Positions 34,784 to 47,658 of a stretch of 64,000 nt of DNA are shown here, piece after piece. How positions within the stretch are numbered: position 1 is the stretch's first letter; each line of letters starts with the position of its first letter. The position numbers were made by a program, and so were the translations under genes. The stretch is from Bretschneidera sinensis (taxonomy: Eukaryota; Streptophyta; Magnoliopsida; Brassicales; Akaniaceae): NCBI GenBank assembly GCA_023935145.1, contig CM043705.1, positions 20,320,001-20,384,000 on the forward strand, given 5' to 3'. The notes beneath the pieces are model-generated. The model was not told where the DNA came from and searched no databases. It saw nothing but the letters and a program-made list of their open reading frames with translations.

Positions 34784-37700
34784 ATGGCTGGAAGAATGGG
34801 GCCATTTAGGCAGAGTTTTGCAGAGAGAAGCAAGGAAAGACTGTTACCAAGGAAGGGTTACTCAGACTTTGGACTGAACAGCTCAAGTAGCAGTGAAGGT
34901 GGAGCCAAATACAGGTGTTTTCGATCATGTTCAGATGGACTCGTCAATTTCTGGAATGGTACGCAAGAATTTGCTGTCAAGTTATTCGAAATGGGTCGTT
35001 CGGATCCTCGAAAAGTCCATTTCGCTGTCAAGATCGGTTTGTCACTAGCACTTGTTTCTCTTGTTATTCTTTTTAAAGACCCTCCAAAGAACGTTAACGC
35101 GATCTGGGCAATTCTCACTGTCGTGGTGGTTTTCGAGTTCAGCGTAGGTATTTGTTCTCATTTCCAATCATGCTAATTTCAAGTTGTGAAAGAATTAAAT
35201 TGCTCACATTTTATTTTCTGTTCAGTACTAATGAGGATTAATTTTGGTGGGTGAAATAGGTGCAACCCTTAATAAAGGATTCAATCGAGCTGTAGGGACA
35301 ATTTCTGCAGGAGGACTTGCTCTGGGTATTGCAGAGATCTCTATATTGGCTGGAGAGTTTGAGGAAGTCCTTATTGTAATCAGTATTTTTATAGCAGGTT
35401 GCAATTGATATCGATCTTTTCTTTTCCCCCATTTTGATCCATTTTCATTTTCATTTAGTAATTGATTTTGTTTTTTGGGGTTGGTTTTCAGGTTTCTGTG
35501 CAAGCTATGCAAAACTGTACCCATCCATGAAGTCTTACGAATATGGATTTCGGGTATTCTTGTTGACATACTGTATTGTTCTGGTATCTGGAAGTACAAA
35601 CAGAACATTTTTCTCGAAAGCTTATTACCGATCGTTGATGATTGCGGTTGGTGGTGGCATCTGTTTGGTAGTAAATATATGTATATTCCCCATCTGGTCA
35701 GGGGAGGATCTACACAAATTGGTAGTGAAAAATTTCAAGGGCGTCGCTAATTCCTTGGAAGGTTAGATTTAAATCCAATTCTTAAAGCCTTTTTTTTTGT
35801 ATTAGTTGCAACCGTTTCCTATTTCTTTGTTTTGCAATCACTTGTTTAATTGATTTCTTATGAATTTTGAATTTAGGCTGTGTTAATGGATACATACAAT
35901 GTGTTGAATATGAGAGGATTCCTTCAAAAATTGTTGCATACCAAGCTTCAGATGACCAACTGTATACTGGATACAGATCTGCCTTTCAATCTATAAGCCA
36001 AGAGGAGTCTTTGGTGTGTTCTTATGTCACAATTGCCCAACATGTCCTTTTCATTAGACTAGAAAAGTTAAGGGTGTTTTGGGTTGCAGAAAATTCTGCA
36101 TTTGGAAGCTGTTTTTTGAAAAAATTTATTGAAAACTACAACTGAACACATGCCCTAAGGAATAACTGATGTTACGTGAATTTTGTTTTTTTTTTTTGCA
36201 GCTAGGCTTTGCAGTATGGGAGCCACCACATGGTCCTTATAGGACATTTAACTATCCTTGGAAAAACTATGTCAAACTTAGTGGGACACTAAGGCATTGT
36301 GCATTCATGGTGATGGCATTGCATGGATGTATACTTTCAGAAATACAGGTAAAGTGGATCTTTCAATTAATTGTCTGATCTTTTTTAACATTTTACCTTT
36401 TCATATGCTGCCTAGGTACTTATGTACCCTTTTTTTTACTGGTGCTTAATAATTTCATATTTCAAAATTTTCTATTTGATTTCTTTCGCATTCAATAGAT
36501 CATGTTGTTTCCTTTCTTACTCGAATAGATGACTAATTTGAGTCTACATCAGAATTATGTGAAATCTGTATTATCAAGTTTCATTGAAGTTTAAGGTTTA
36601 GAAATTCATGACATTCATTAATGAATTTTTTTGGATTTTCCACCAAAAATCTGTCCAAGATACACGTAAATAATAAACATAGTTCATGTACCACTTTTTG
36701 TGATTTTACCTCAAAATCTACCAACTCGAATTTAGGCAAAAAACACAACTACAATAGTTAAATAGTCAAAACAAATAAACAACAAGAACAACAAAAATTA
36801 ATGTCGTTCGACAACTTCTTTGCCTACACCAACAAACTCATTATTTTATTAATCACATCTCAACCTAGCTCTAGTTGTAAGTGCTCCCTTTACTTGACAA
36901 CCCAAAACCCTAATACACCCAAAGATCTCGTTCTAGCTATAGTAGTAAACCACTATGATTTACAATGTATATTGGAATTATGAGTGTACTTCAAATCTTC
37001 TCTAAGACCCTTTTTATAGAGAATATTTTTCTAATACTAATAGGGAAAAAACAATAGTATAGGAGACTACTACTACTCCTATTAGAACAAGCAACCATCT
37101 AATAAAAACTATTACTATTATTAGAACAAGCAACCATCCAATAGAAAACTACTACTATGCTCCTACTGGAATAAACAATTACAAAATAGAAAATTACTTT
37201 TCCCAAACCAATTAGAAATCATCTTTGTAAGGATTTGAGACAAAATCTTAACAGAATTAATATTCTATTCCTGGGCTTTGCTAGGTTGCTAACTTGCAAT
37301 CAGAGCCTCAAAACATAAATCTACTGCAGAAAATTTGTTGTATTATTTAGGCCATGTTGTAGGGTATTTGAAATGGGTATCTTAGATTTTTACACAGATT
37401 TCGTTTATCATTTGACTGATGCAATTCATTTGAACATATTAGAACTTCATGAACGTTTTTATGGTGGTTTTTTCTGTTTTAATTTGGTTTTGTTTAAAAC
37501 ATTTCAAGTAAAACTGCAAGGCAATATATACTTGATATTCTTAATTCGGACATTGTCAATAAAGGATCAGTAGTTTGAAGGCCTGCAGAGCTGCATAAAC
37601 ACAATTCTTAGGACTCCTGGATATCAGATAATATTATATGATGCAAATCCACTGTTCATGAGTGCTTTATCTTTTTTGCTATATAAGGGTAACTCTAAAT

Positions 37701-38457
37701 TGATTATTTTCCTTTGCTTTCTTGATAATTGAATTCTGTACTAATGCTTACTAGCCTTTGATAAACTTCCTCTGAGTTATCCATTTACATTATCAGGTTT
37801 TCAAATTATTATGTGTAGGCACCACCAGAAAAGAGACAGGTTTTTGGTAGTGAGCTTCAGAGGGTTGGGAATGAAGGAGCTAAAGTGTTGCGTGAGCTCG
37901 GAGACAAAGTCGAAAGAATGGAGAAGTTAAGCCCCAGAGATATACTCGAAGAAGTACATGAAGCAGCAGAAGCGTTGCAAGAGAAGATAGACCAAAGATC
38001 ATACCTTCTGGTCAACTCAGAAAGCTGGGCAGATGTATCGCAGCAAAAGGAGTTTCAAGAACCCGAGAACTTTCTTGAAGTCAAGGGAGATGAAAAGGAA
38101 GTGATTAACTCCCTTAGTGAAATGTGGGGTACTCAGAATCCTAATACAGGCATGGAACCTCCCATGCCTGACTGGATTTCCTCAAACAGTATGATCAAGA
38201 GGGCATCATGGCCACGCTTATCATTTACAGGAAATGTCACGCTTAATGAACATGAAGCAAAAGTATATGAAAGTGCCAGCTCTTTGTCTCTAGCAACATT
38301 TGCATCACTCTTGATTGAGTTTGTTGCAAGGCTTCAAGATCTTGTGGATGCATTTGAAGAGCTCAGTGAGATAGCAAATTTTACGGAACCTGTTGATCCA
38401 TCAGAGGCCAAAGAGGTGGTAGGATTTTGGACCAGATTGAAAAGATGCTTCAATTGA
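34784..38457 (+). CDS. Aluminum-activated malate transporter family anion channel (ALMT9/ALMT4-like clade)
   Basis: ALMT proteins are plant anion channels; this subgroup usually sits in the vacuolar membrane and passes malate or chloride. Six exons join cleanly: 34784-35147, 35260-35397, 35492-35761, 35877-36013, 36202-36348 and 37819-38457 (TGA 38455-38457). All five introns are GT-AG, and the product is 564 residues, near the usual ~550-600. Residues 1-70 are a soluble start. Hydrophobic segments begin at about 79-97 ([19 protein letters not shown]) and 106-120, with four more in exons 2-3. The conserved WEP motif is at residues 309-311 ([10 protein letters not shown]). The C-terminal half is soluble and partly helical ([20 protein letters not shown]). 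Intron 5 is unusually long (1470 bp). No stops or frameshifts. The exact ALMT number cannot be assigned here. Confidence 0.93.
36700..37210 (+). repeat. Diverged short tandem repeats in ALMT intron 5
   Basis: Around 37070-37190 the phrase AACAAGCAACCATC(C/T)AATA recurs twice, with a third diverged copy (AATAAACAATTAC), each followed by an ACTACTACTA-like run. Spacing is about 50-60 bp. No coding potential. Confidence 0.6.
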
Positions 38458-39762
38458 AGATTTGAGTTACAAGATAAGTGGCAGAAGAAAATCATTTTTT
38501 ATTTCATGGTCGAATCAAAGACTCATCATCGGTGATTAGTTTGATGGACTGTTCTTCTTGGTTTGATTTGCTTTCCACAAGCATTAAAATGTAGCAGTGC
38601 AGCCTGGAAACATCTCTCACCCTAAAGGGTGCGTAACTCTAGCCTGGAAACATCTTCAAATTATTGATTTTATGCTTTCAAGGGTAGCACAGCTGGGAAA
38701 TCCCCAGAAGGCAAAATTGAGTAAATGGAAACAAGAAAATAGAAGAAATAGGAATAAAGATTTGTTAAGATTTTTTTCCTTTATCAGATGGCAATGAAAA
38801 AATTTCAGCAGATTTGTTAAGATTGTTAGTACTGTAAATCCTTTATGCATTTTAGCATAAAATTTTCCATAATGTAAGCACAAGGTTGGCAGTTCAACAT
38901 ATTGACAATGTTGCATAAGTAATAGGAGGCGAGTTCTGTTACAAATTATTAATCGCCCTGACTTCTTTTTTTAGATAAATTGTAAAATTTTAATCATTCA
39001 GCAATTGTGGGATTGTTCGCTTACCTGTGAGCCTTCAGCAAATACGTTTATAATGACCACATTCCCCTGAACTCTTTGCATCTTAAAGTCTCTAGTTTCA
39101 TTAACCAAGATCACTCTCATAGAATTAGGGATACCTCGCTCAGTTGCTTCCAGGTCAAATTCTTAACTTGTTTGAAGCATTTGCAATTCCTTTGAACCCA
39201 GAGGCGCACACATTGATCTGGGTTCTCAACACCGATGGTAAGTTTTCTGACAGATCAGCTTATTTTAGGATCTTCTACTGCTTTTCACCATGTCCTTGCT
39301 CTTGAGAATGCTAAATGAGCTCCTTCTGATTCCACTTTACTTTACGTTTAAAAGAAATGGGTTCACTTTCCTCATCTATTTCTTGTACTCCTTATGGATA
39401 ATACATTGATGGCTTCTCTAAAAGATTATCAGAGCTACAAATAATGCTATTTTAGAGCTTTATGCATCAAGGAGGCACTGTTAAGTTATATTGATATACC
39501 CATATTTATAATTTTCGAGCTTTTTATTTGTGCTCATTTTGAACTATGTTGATTCCCGCTATACTGTGGTATAATTTTCGAGCTTTTTATTTGTGCTCAT
39601 TTTGAACTATATTGATTCCCGCTATACTGTGGTCATTTTTCTCAGGAAGCAGGCCCTTGAACTACTTCAGCAACACTCTTCAAGCACTGCTTCAGTCTCC
39701 TTACTCTTACAATTTCCTCTTTGTAATCAGCTCTGACCAGTTATGTTTTATACTTTTGTAAA
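38458..39762 (+). other. ALMT 3' flank
   Basis: The 3' UTR probably lies in the first few hundred bases. The phrase AGCCTGGAAACATCT is duplicated at about 38601 and 38641. No further coding exon was seen before the Copia element. Confidence 0.5.
39507..39632. repeat. 63-bp tandem duplication
   Basis: The phrase TATAATTTTCGAGCTTTTTA starts at 39507 and again at 39570. The two 63-bp units are near-identical (one G/A difference seen), so the duplication is recent. Confidence 0.93.
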
Positions 39763-39767
39763 ATATT

Positions 39768-40656
39768 TGTTGGGAAAAATACCAACGGTCAACAACAAAT
39801 CAAGTATCACAAGTCCAACCAAAAATAATAATTAAATATAATAACCACCAAGCTCCGTGTGGAAATAAAAAAACAAGTATCAAATAAACCAATCACTCAA
39901 GAACACAAGCATTTAGTGGAAAACCCTCTAGTGTAGAGGAAATAAAATCACGGGACAAAAAATCAACTTCACTATGTAAATAATAATTACAAAATTTATG
40001 TCCTAATTTTATGCCCAAACTTGAGACCCACAATAATTTGGTAATAATATAAAGTTACTTCTCTAGGGAAAAAGCATTGTTGTACTACCAATAGCTTAAA
40101 TCTGAGAAGTCTTTGCACTTCATCAAAATCAAACACCGCGATAGGAACTGTAAACCCCGAGTAGCTTTATTCTCTGTGATCAAACACTCTTAATAATACC
40201 CTAGAGAAAACCCGAAATTACTGTACCTTTATTTTTCTTTCACTCTCATGGTAAAAAGAAAAATAATTATCTTCACTGTAGCACTTGGCTTACAAGAAGA
40301 AAAACTCACTATTTGTTGTGTCACTAAATCCTGTAGCAAAAAACACTTATAGGAGAAAAATTCTTATTTTCTCCGCTATCTGTAACTCACGCTCTAATAT
40401 GTTGCACATACACTGATTTGTAACTCACACCATTTATATAGCCACTGATTAGAAGAAATTCACTCCTAATAGGCATATGATTTTGAGTCCTATAATATCG
40501 AAACCAACCACCACACCTATTGGTTTTAAAACCAACTTAAATTCCTTTACTACGTTGCCCACCAAAACAAAAAACCAATGGCACATAAATCTTTAACCTT
40601 TTTTTTATCTTCTTTTTTTCATTAATTTCCAAAGGTTGGACCTCACAAGTCCAACA
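39768..40656 (-). repeat. 3' LTR of the deleted Copia element
   Basis: 889 bp; pairs with 43148-44020 at high similarity, with small indels. Confidence 0.93.
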
Positions 40657-41039
40657 ATCTCCCCCTCCAGTCGGTGAGGGAGAGAACCATCACGAGACTT
40701 ACTTGGAATCCATTCCGACCATCGTAGAGCAAAGCTCAAGCTTTTCTCTCGAAACAACCTTTGTTATTACGCCAGCAGCATTTTTATCTGTGTGAATCTT
40801 TTCAAGCTTCAGTAACTGTTTTTTCAATCACCTCACGTATCCAATGGTATTTCACCTCAATGTGTTTCGTACACGAATGATACATGATATTTTTTCTTAG
40901 ATCCATAGCACTCTAACTGTCACAAAAAACTACATACTCTTGTTGCTTCAAACTCAATTCTTGAAGAAACCTCATCATCTAAAGCATCTTTTTCCCTACT
41001 TCACTCTCTGCAATGTACTCAGTCTCAGTAGTTGATAAG

Positions 41040-43110
41040 TTAACACACTTTTACAGTCTTGACTGCCATGAAACAGCTTCCCTTACGAAAGTGAACAAAA
41101 AACCCCGATGTAGACTTTCTAGCATCAAGATCACCCGCCATATCTAAATTTGTGTAACCCTCAAGAACTGGTTCTGAACTCCCAAAACTCAAACACAACT
41201 TAAAGGCACCTTTGAGATATCTCAAGATCTACTTCACTGCTTCCCAGTGACTTTTACTTGTATTAGACAAAAACCTGCTAGCCACACCAACAACATGAGC
41301 AATGTCTGGTCATGTGCAAACCATAGTATACATCAAGCTACCGACAGTAGAGGAGTAAGGAATTTCCAACATATCTTCCTTTTTTTCTTTTGTTGATGGA
41401 CACGATTTCTTGCTTAACTTAAAGTAGTTGGCAAGAGGAGTACTAACTGATTTTGAATACTTTATGTTGAACTTTTCAAGTAAAAGCTCAACATACATTT
41501 CTTGTGATAACCTTTTTTGGATTTTCTAGCATGAACAATATGCATTCCTAAAATCTGTCTTATTGGTCCCAAGTCCTTCATGTCAAAGGACTTGAATAAT
41601 TCATCTTTTAACTTGTCAATCATCTTAGTATTTTGTCCCACAATCAACATATCATCAATATATAGCAGAAGGATAATAAAGTTACCATCAAGGAATTTCT
41701 TGACATATGCACACGAATCTGCAGTTGTCCTCTCATAACTATGATCCACCATGAATGAATCAAACTTCTTGTACCACTGTTTTGGAGCCTGCTTTAATCC
41801 ATACAAACTCTTCTTCAGTCTGCAAACCATGTTCTCTTTCCTTTTCATTTCAAAACCTTCTTGTTGAACCATATAAATCTTCTCATGCAAGTCACCATGA
41901 AGAAACATCGTCTTCACATCTAATTGCTCAAGCTCAAGATTCAAACTAGCTGCCAAACTAAGTACAACTCGGATAAAACTCATTTTTACCACTAGAGAGA
42001 AAATTTCATCGAAGTCTATTCATTTCTTCTGACCAAAACCTTTCACCACCAGTCGAGCCTTATACTTTAATAGCTTTTCACCATCTTTCTTTAGCTTGAA
42101 CACCCACTTGTTCCTCAGTGCTTTTCTTCATTTGGGAAGATCAACTAATTCATAAATATTATTTTTTCCAAAGAATCCATCTTTTCCCTCATTGCTTTCA
42201 TCCAACAATATTTTTCTACACGTGACTGCACCTCTTGGAAGGTCTTTGGCTCCCTCCATCAGTAAGCAAGACATACATAGAACTAGGGTACCTAATTAAT
42301 GGTTGATGTTTTCTACTAGATCTTCTCAACTGAGGCCCTACAGTCTCCGGTGCAAAGGGTTTCTCCCCCTGCTCAATATGCTCTATATCATGCATAATAA
42401 TTGTCCCTAGCTCCTCATTACCCATATGTTCTTCTTCATGTATCTCTCATTCATCTGTGGCACTGTCTGCATGAGTAGGATCTGGTACAAAGTTTTCAAC
42501 TCTACTTGGACCATGTTGTGTCTTCTCACTCTTATCAATATCAAGTAAAGTTTTATTTTCATTGAAGACAACATCTCTACTTATGATAATCTCTTTCTTT
42601 TTTGGATCCCATAATTTATAACCAAACTTAGCATCCCCATAACCAACAAACACACAAGCAACGATTTTGTCATCAATTTTTGAACTTTTCTCCTTGAACA
42701 CGTGTGCAAAATCTTTATAACCAAAACACCTTCAAGTGAGAACAGAAAACATATTTTCCTGTCCAAAATCTTTCTGGAATGTCAAAACCCAAAGGAGCGG
42801 ATGAAGATCCGTTAATCAGGTAGCAAGCTTTACAAACTGTTTCACCCCAAAATGGCTTAACCAGCTTAGCCATTTTGAGTATGCATCTAACTCTTCCACA
42901 ATAGTACGGTTTATTCTCTCAGCCACACCATTATGTTGTGGGGTATCAGGAACTATCATCTCATGTCTGATGTCAAAACTATGAACAATAGTCTGCAAAC
43001 TCAATGGCATCATAAAGATTTTTGCAATAAAGATTATCTTCCATCTTCGGTTTCCATACTGAATAATTAGAAGTAGTCAATAAAATCGTAATACTTGATT
43101 TTTTATCCAT
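41040..43110 (-). pseudogene. Copia gag start fused to integrase end, RT and RNase H (broken)
   Basis: The minus-strand reading begins at ATG 43110 with a gag start (MDKKSSITILLTTSNYSVWK) and jumps by about 43015 straight into the integrase end (PDTPQHNGVAERINRTI, catalytic Glu kept). A post-integrase block follows at 42701-42447 (ACVFVGYGDAKFGYKLW). RT is open at 41992-41462 with QLDVKTMFLHGDL and the catalytic LLYIDDMLIVG. RNase H remnants are at 41498-41310 and 41225-41040. Stops separate the blocks. Confidence 0.87.
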
Positions 43111-43147
43111 GTTGACCAATACAAGAAACCAAAGCTCTGATACCACT

Positions 43148-44020
43148 TGTTGGGAAAAAAACCCACCATCAACAATTAATCAAGTACTAAAATTCAAACC
43201 AAAGATCACCAATTAAATATAATAACCATTAAGCTCCGTGAAAAAAATAAAAACAACAAGCACCAAATAAAGCAATCACTCAAGAACACATGAATTTACG
43301 TGGAAAAACCTCTAGTGAAGAGGGGAAAAACCATGGGCCAAAAAATCAACTCTACTATGTAAATAGCAATTACAAAGTTTATATCTCAATTTTATGCCCA
43401 AACTTGAGACCCATAATAATTTGATAATAATACAAAGTTACTTCTCTAAGGAAAAAAACACTAATGTACTACCAACCACTAAAATATGAGAAGTTTATAT
43501 ACTTCACCAAAATCAAATATTGTGATAGGAACTGCAAACCCCAAGTAGCTTGATTCTCTATGACTAAACACTATGAATAATACCCTAGAGAAAACCTGAA
43601 ATTATTGTGCCCTTGTTTTTCTTTCACTCTCTCGATAAAAAGAAAAACAATTCTCTTCATTGTAGCACTTAGCTTACAAGAAGAAAACCTCACTATTTTT
43701 TGTTTCGCTAAAAAACACTGATAGGAGAAAAATTCTTATTGTCTCCCTTTTCTATAACTCACGCTCTAATCTGTTGCACACACACTGATCTGTAACTCAC
43801 GCCATTTATATAGCCACTAATTAAAGGAAATTCACTACTAATAGGCATAGGATTTCGAGTCCTATAATATCTAAACCAGCCGCCACACCTATTGGTTTTA
43901 AAACCAACTTAAATTCCTTTACAATTAGGCCCACCAAAACAAAAAAGCAATGGCATGGCAATCTTTAACTTTCTTTAATTTCTTTTTATTTTCCAAGGGT
44001 TGGACCCCACAAGTCCAACA
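43148..44020 (-). repeat. 5' LTR of the deleted Copia element
   Basis: 873 bp; on the minus strand it runs TGTTGGACTTG to TTCCCAACA, followed by the primer site. Confidence 0.93.
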
Positions 44021-44483
44021 ATATTTTGGTATATAATGGTGTTGTTTGGGATCAGATTTAAGCAAGCTTAAATCAGTTTACTTAAATTTGATCAAGATAA
44101 TTTTCGTCTTGAAAAATATTTTAAGCAAGCTAATTTAAACTTGCTTAAATCTACCCAAATAAATCGTCAAAATATAGCAGTCAATTGTTTTAAAAGTAAA
44201 AGATATATTGTTGCCTAGCTATTAAAATTTAAATGTTCGTACAAAAACTTTTCTGAAATGATAATAAAGCTAGCGGCTCATGTTGGGCTCATAAAATGAG
44301 GCTCATATATGTAAGTTTGCTTAATTTTATTTCTTAGATTATTATCTATATTTTCTTTTATGGTAGATAAAGCGGTAAATTCATTAATATTTATTTGTAG
44401 CTCATTTGTAACATATTTTTTTCTTCTGAAAATGACCAGTAATTTTATCAAAGACTAACTTATAAACCATATGTAAACTCTTA

Positions 44484-45507
44484 GGGCCCGTTTGGTTCAC
44501 TGACAGGATTACAGTGGGATAGGATTAGGATTATAGTGGGATAGGATTAGGAGGGATTAAAGTGGGACTACCTTAATACTATATTTGGTTCATAAAATTT
44601 CAGGATTGGGATTAAAGTGGAATAACAAAAATACAAAAATACCATTTGCATATTTTATTATATATCCTTCATATATATAATAATTATATTATATTATATA
44701 TTATAAAGTCCACACAAAAATTTCCCCTTCATTTTTGGTGTTTTTCCTCGCGAATCAAAGAGATTTTTTTTTCCTTATTCTTCATCCATCTTCCTTCTCT
44801 TCCTCCTCCTCTGTGGTCTCGATTTGAGTCTTGATTTGGGGCTGTGATTTAGGTCTCGATTTGAGTCATGATTTGGGTATGAGATTTGGGTATATGATTT
44901 GGGTCTATTGTAGATATGTAGGAAGAAGAAGGGAGAAGATAAGGAAAAGGAGAGAAAGATAAGGATAATAGAAAGGGAGGGTTGAGGCACGGAGGAGGAG
45001 GGGAAAAAGGGAGGAGAAGGGAAAAGAAGAAGAGGCATGGGGAAGAGAGATGAGAGAAGCACAGGGAGGAGGGTTAAGGCATGGAGGAGGGAAAAGAAGA
45101 AGAGGTGTTGGGAAGAGGGAGGGTGAAAGAAGAGGAGGTCGCACGATCTGGTGAGGTGCGGATGAGGAGGGGGAATGAGAAGGGAAAGGGAAATGAGGGG
45201 GGAGAAGAAGGGAAGGAGGAGTAAGGAGGTACGGTGGAATGGGGAAGAAGGGGAAGGAGGAGGGAGATGGGGTAGCTATCACAGGGAAGAAGAAAGGGAG
45301 GGGTAAAATGGTCCTTGAAAAAAAATCCTGCCTCTATGAGATTGATTTTTTCCCAAGGGGGTAGAAAAGATTCTGAGAGATTTCAACTAACCTAGTCCCA
45401 ATTTAATCCCAAGTGTGTTAAGTCCCTCAAACCAAACATGGGATTAGCTGTTCATGTGGGACAAATCTAATCCTATCCCACTCATGTACCCTATACCAAA
45501 CAAACCC
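44484..45507. mobile_element. PIF/Harbinger-like non-autonomous element with a polypurine core
   Basis: It starts GGGCCCGTTTGGTTC and ends ACCAAACAAACCC, forming imperfect terminal inverted repeats. It is flanked by TTA (44481-44483 and 45508-45510), the PIF/Harbinger target duplication. Subterminal GGGATAGGATTAGG-type repeats recur in inverted form at the right end. Between about 44920 and 45300 the plus strand is almost pure G/A. Long minus-strand Pro/Ser/Phe frames there are composition artefacts. No transposase. Confidence 0.85.
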
Positions 45508-45510
45508 TTA

Positions 45511-46850
45511 TTGTAATAGTTCCTATACCTATTGCTAACTATTAATTACCATGAAATATAACTTGTATTTTTTTGGGTGTTGTGTGTTGGAGTGTGGGTG
45601 TATAACTTCATATAAACCCACAGGTGCTATCATAAAAGTGATTTGTTTAGTGTCTTACATGTAATCACTAAGGAACTCATTTGTATTTCTTCATAAATCC
45701 TACCATTTTGGCTTAAATGTAGCTTTAGTTTTTTATTCCTAAATGGTTTTTAAAACAATTTTTGATAAAACAATTGTGAAATTAAAAATTGTGTAACTTT
45801 TGATAAAATAGTTGTGAAATTAAAAAGTGGTTTCCAATATGCTCTTCTTATGTAGCTTTCGGTCAAATTGCTACCTCTTTAATTGAACATGAAATGACAA
45901 TCGTGTCCCTCTTTTAATTCCCCACAAATCAGCCACTTCTCGTTCTCTTCAACTCCATCAACCTCAATTGGGAAGAATCACAAATAATACAATAAATAAA
46001 ATGCTCAGAAAATTTTTTCCCTCTTTGTGTGATTAAATTAGGATGCGAAAGCAAACCACTAATTAAAAAAATCACCATAATAATAATAGCATAAAATAAT
46101 GCCAAATAAATCTACTCACAAAAACACTAAAACTTTTACATAGAAAACTCTTTCGGGAAAAACCCTGGGACCTAGTCCAGTCAAACTTCCATAATGTAAA
46201 ATAGAAAGGTACACAATACAAGTTTTTCTAGAAAATTTAGAGGTCACCAATCACCAATACATCAAGAGCACTAATCTCTTAGATAACAATAATATATGAT
46301 CACCAAAAAGTGGATAACAACAAGAGATATAAGAAAGAGCTCACCAAGTGGGTAGTGAAAACACACGAATAAAGAAGCCAACCAATTATCATAATTGATA
46401 GAAATGTTCATCACTTTGCTGGAAACAACATATCAAAATTTTGTCAAAATTGGACCACGGATCACCATCGGATCATGCTAGCAAAGTGATTGTCCTGTTT
46501 TGTTCTTCAAACAAAACATTATAATTTTTATCTACCTTTTTCACTGGTATTTACTCTATATGTCTCAATGTGTTCTCTGCATGCATATAAACAGCAACCC
46601 TCATTATGGATTTAAAGTTTCCAACACTACTTGGAATAAAAACCCTCATAATGGGATTATGATTTGCAAAACTTGAAAACTATAAGTTGATGGGTTCAAT
46701 ATTCTTAATTTGCATGAGAAATAACAAGTTAACAAGTGATTAATTCCAACACAACTTTTTTTTTTAATTAATTTGTTATGACCTCCACATACGAGGGACC
46801 ACCCAACACCTTCTCATTCTTCAATCATCAACTCAAGCTCTCTCTCTTTC
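45511..46850. other. Intergenic region, no gene seen
   Basis: AT-rich. The stretch around 46130-46400 (AAAACTCTTTCGGGAAAAACC) resembles LTR debris like that in the Copia LTR at 39900, but boundaries could not be set. Confidence 0.4.
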
Positions 46851-46859
46851 AGCATAATT

Positions 46860-47133
46860 TGTTTTCTTTGCACAAGAAAAGAGAAAAAAAGTTAGGAAGA
46901 AAGAAAAGCAAAAGGTTACTGTTGTAGATGATAATGTTACCAATGAAGAAGAATATGTTTTAAGCTCAGAAACTCCAATTGAATCTTTAAAAGAGGTTGA
47001 AACAATAGAGAAGACAACAACAGAGACAAAGAGGCTTTATAAACCATCACAGTTTGTAAAGCGGACCAAGGCAAAATCTATTCTTATGCCTCTTCGAAAT
47101 CGTGGTAAGAGAAGGATGCAACAATGGATATGA
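46860..47133 (+). pseudogene. Unrecognised coding-like fragment
   Basis: One frame is open from about 46866 to TGA at 47131-47133 and has protein-like composition. It begins with a Lys-rich basic stretch (QEKRKKVRKKEKQK), then an acidic stretch, and ends RTKAKSILMPLRNRGKRRM. It has no Met start in frame and ends 10 bp before a Harbinger-like element. It may be an exon or a host or transposon gene remnant. The family was not recognised. Confidence 0.4.
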
Positions 47134-47658
47134 TCCCCTTTAGGGCTTGTTTGGTTAGTGGAATTAGACTATTTGAATCCCACATGAATAATTACCTCTT
47201 ATTTGGTTGGAGAAATTTACTATTCATGTGGGATTAAGGGGGAATAAAATTAGTTTTAATCCCATTTTTTTTGTCTCATCTCTCCCCATGGGATAGAATT
47301 TATCATACCTATGTGGGATTAAAATTTTTCTTTTTAACATTTTTACCCATCAACAAAAATAAATATTAGAATATTATTTAAAATGTTTTTTCTTATAATA
47401 ATATTAACAATAATTATAATAAAAAAATAATAATGATAATTATTATTATTAATATAATAATAAGAAATAAAAATTACTATTATTATCATAATTATAATAA
47501 TTCAGATGATAATATTATTTTTTTTAAAATCATTATTATTAAATATTAAAATTATTATTATTATTAATTATAATTACAGTTATGATAAGAATGATAATTA
47601 TTATAATTATCGTCATTAAAAATATTATGGTAATTTTAATAATTATTATACTTATGAT

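Larger units (their letters stand above)
39768..44020 (-). mobile_element. Internally deleted Ty1/Copia retrotransposon with intact LTRs and target duplication
   Basis: LTRs 39768-40656 and 43148-44020 both begin TGTTGGGAAAAA and end AAGTCCAACA. A perfect 5-bp target duplication, ATATT, flanks the element (39763-39767 and 44021-44025). On the minus strand an initiator-Met-type primer site, AGTGGTATCAGAGC, follows the 5' LTR (43147-43134). A polypurine tract GGAGGGGGAGAT precedes the 3' LTR. The interior is only 2.5 kb instead of the usual ~4 kb, because most of gag, protease and the integrase start are missing. Confidence 0.93.

Noticed and set aside
36801..37573. Open frames in ALMT intron 5
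   Set aside because: No similarity to ALMT or other proteins, and exons 5 and 6 join in frame without them.
44775..45282. Minus-strand Pro/Ser/Phe-rich frames
   Set aside because: They are translations of the polypurine tract in a Harbinger-like element, not a protein.
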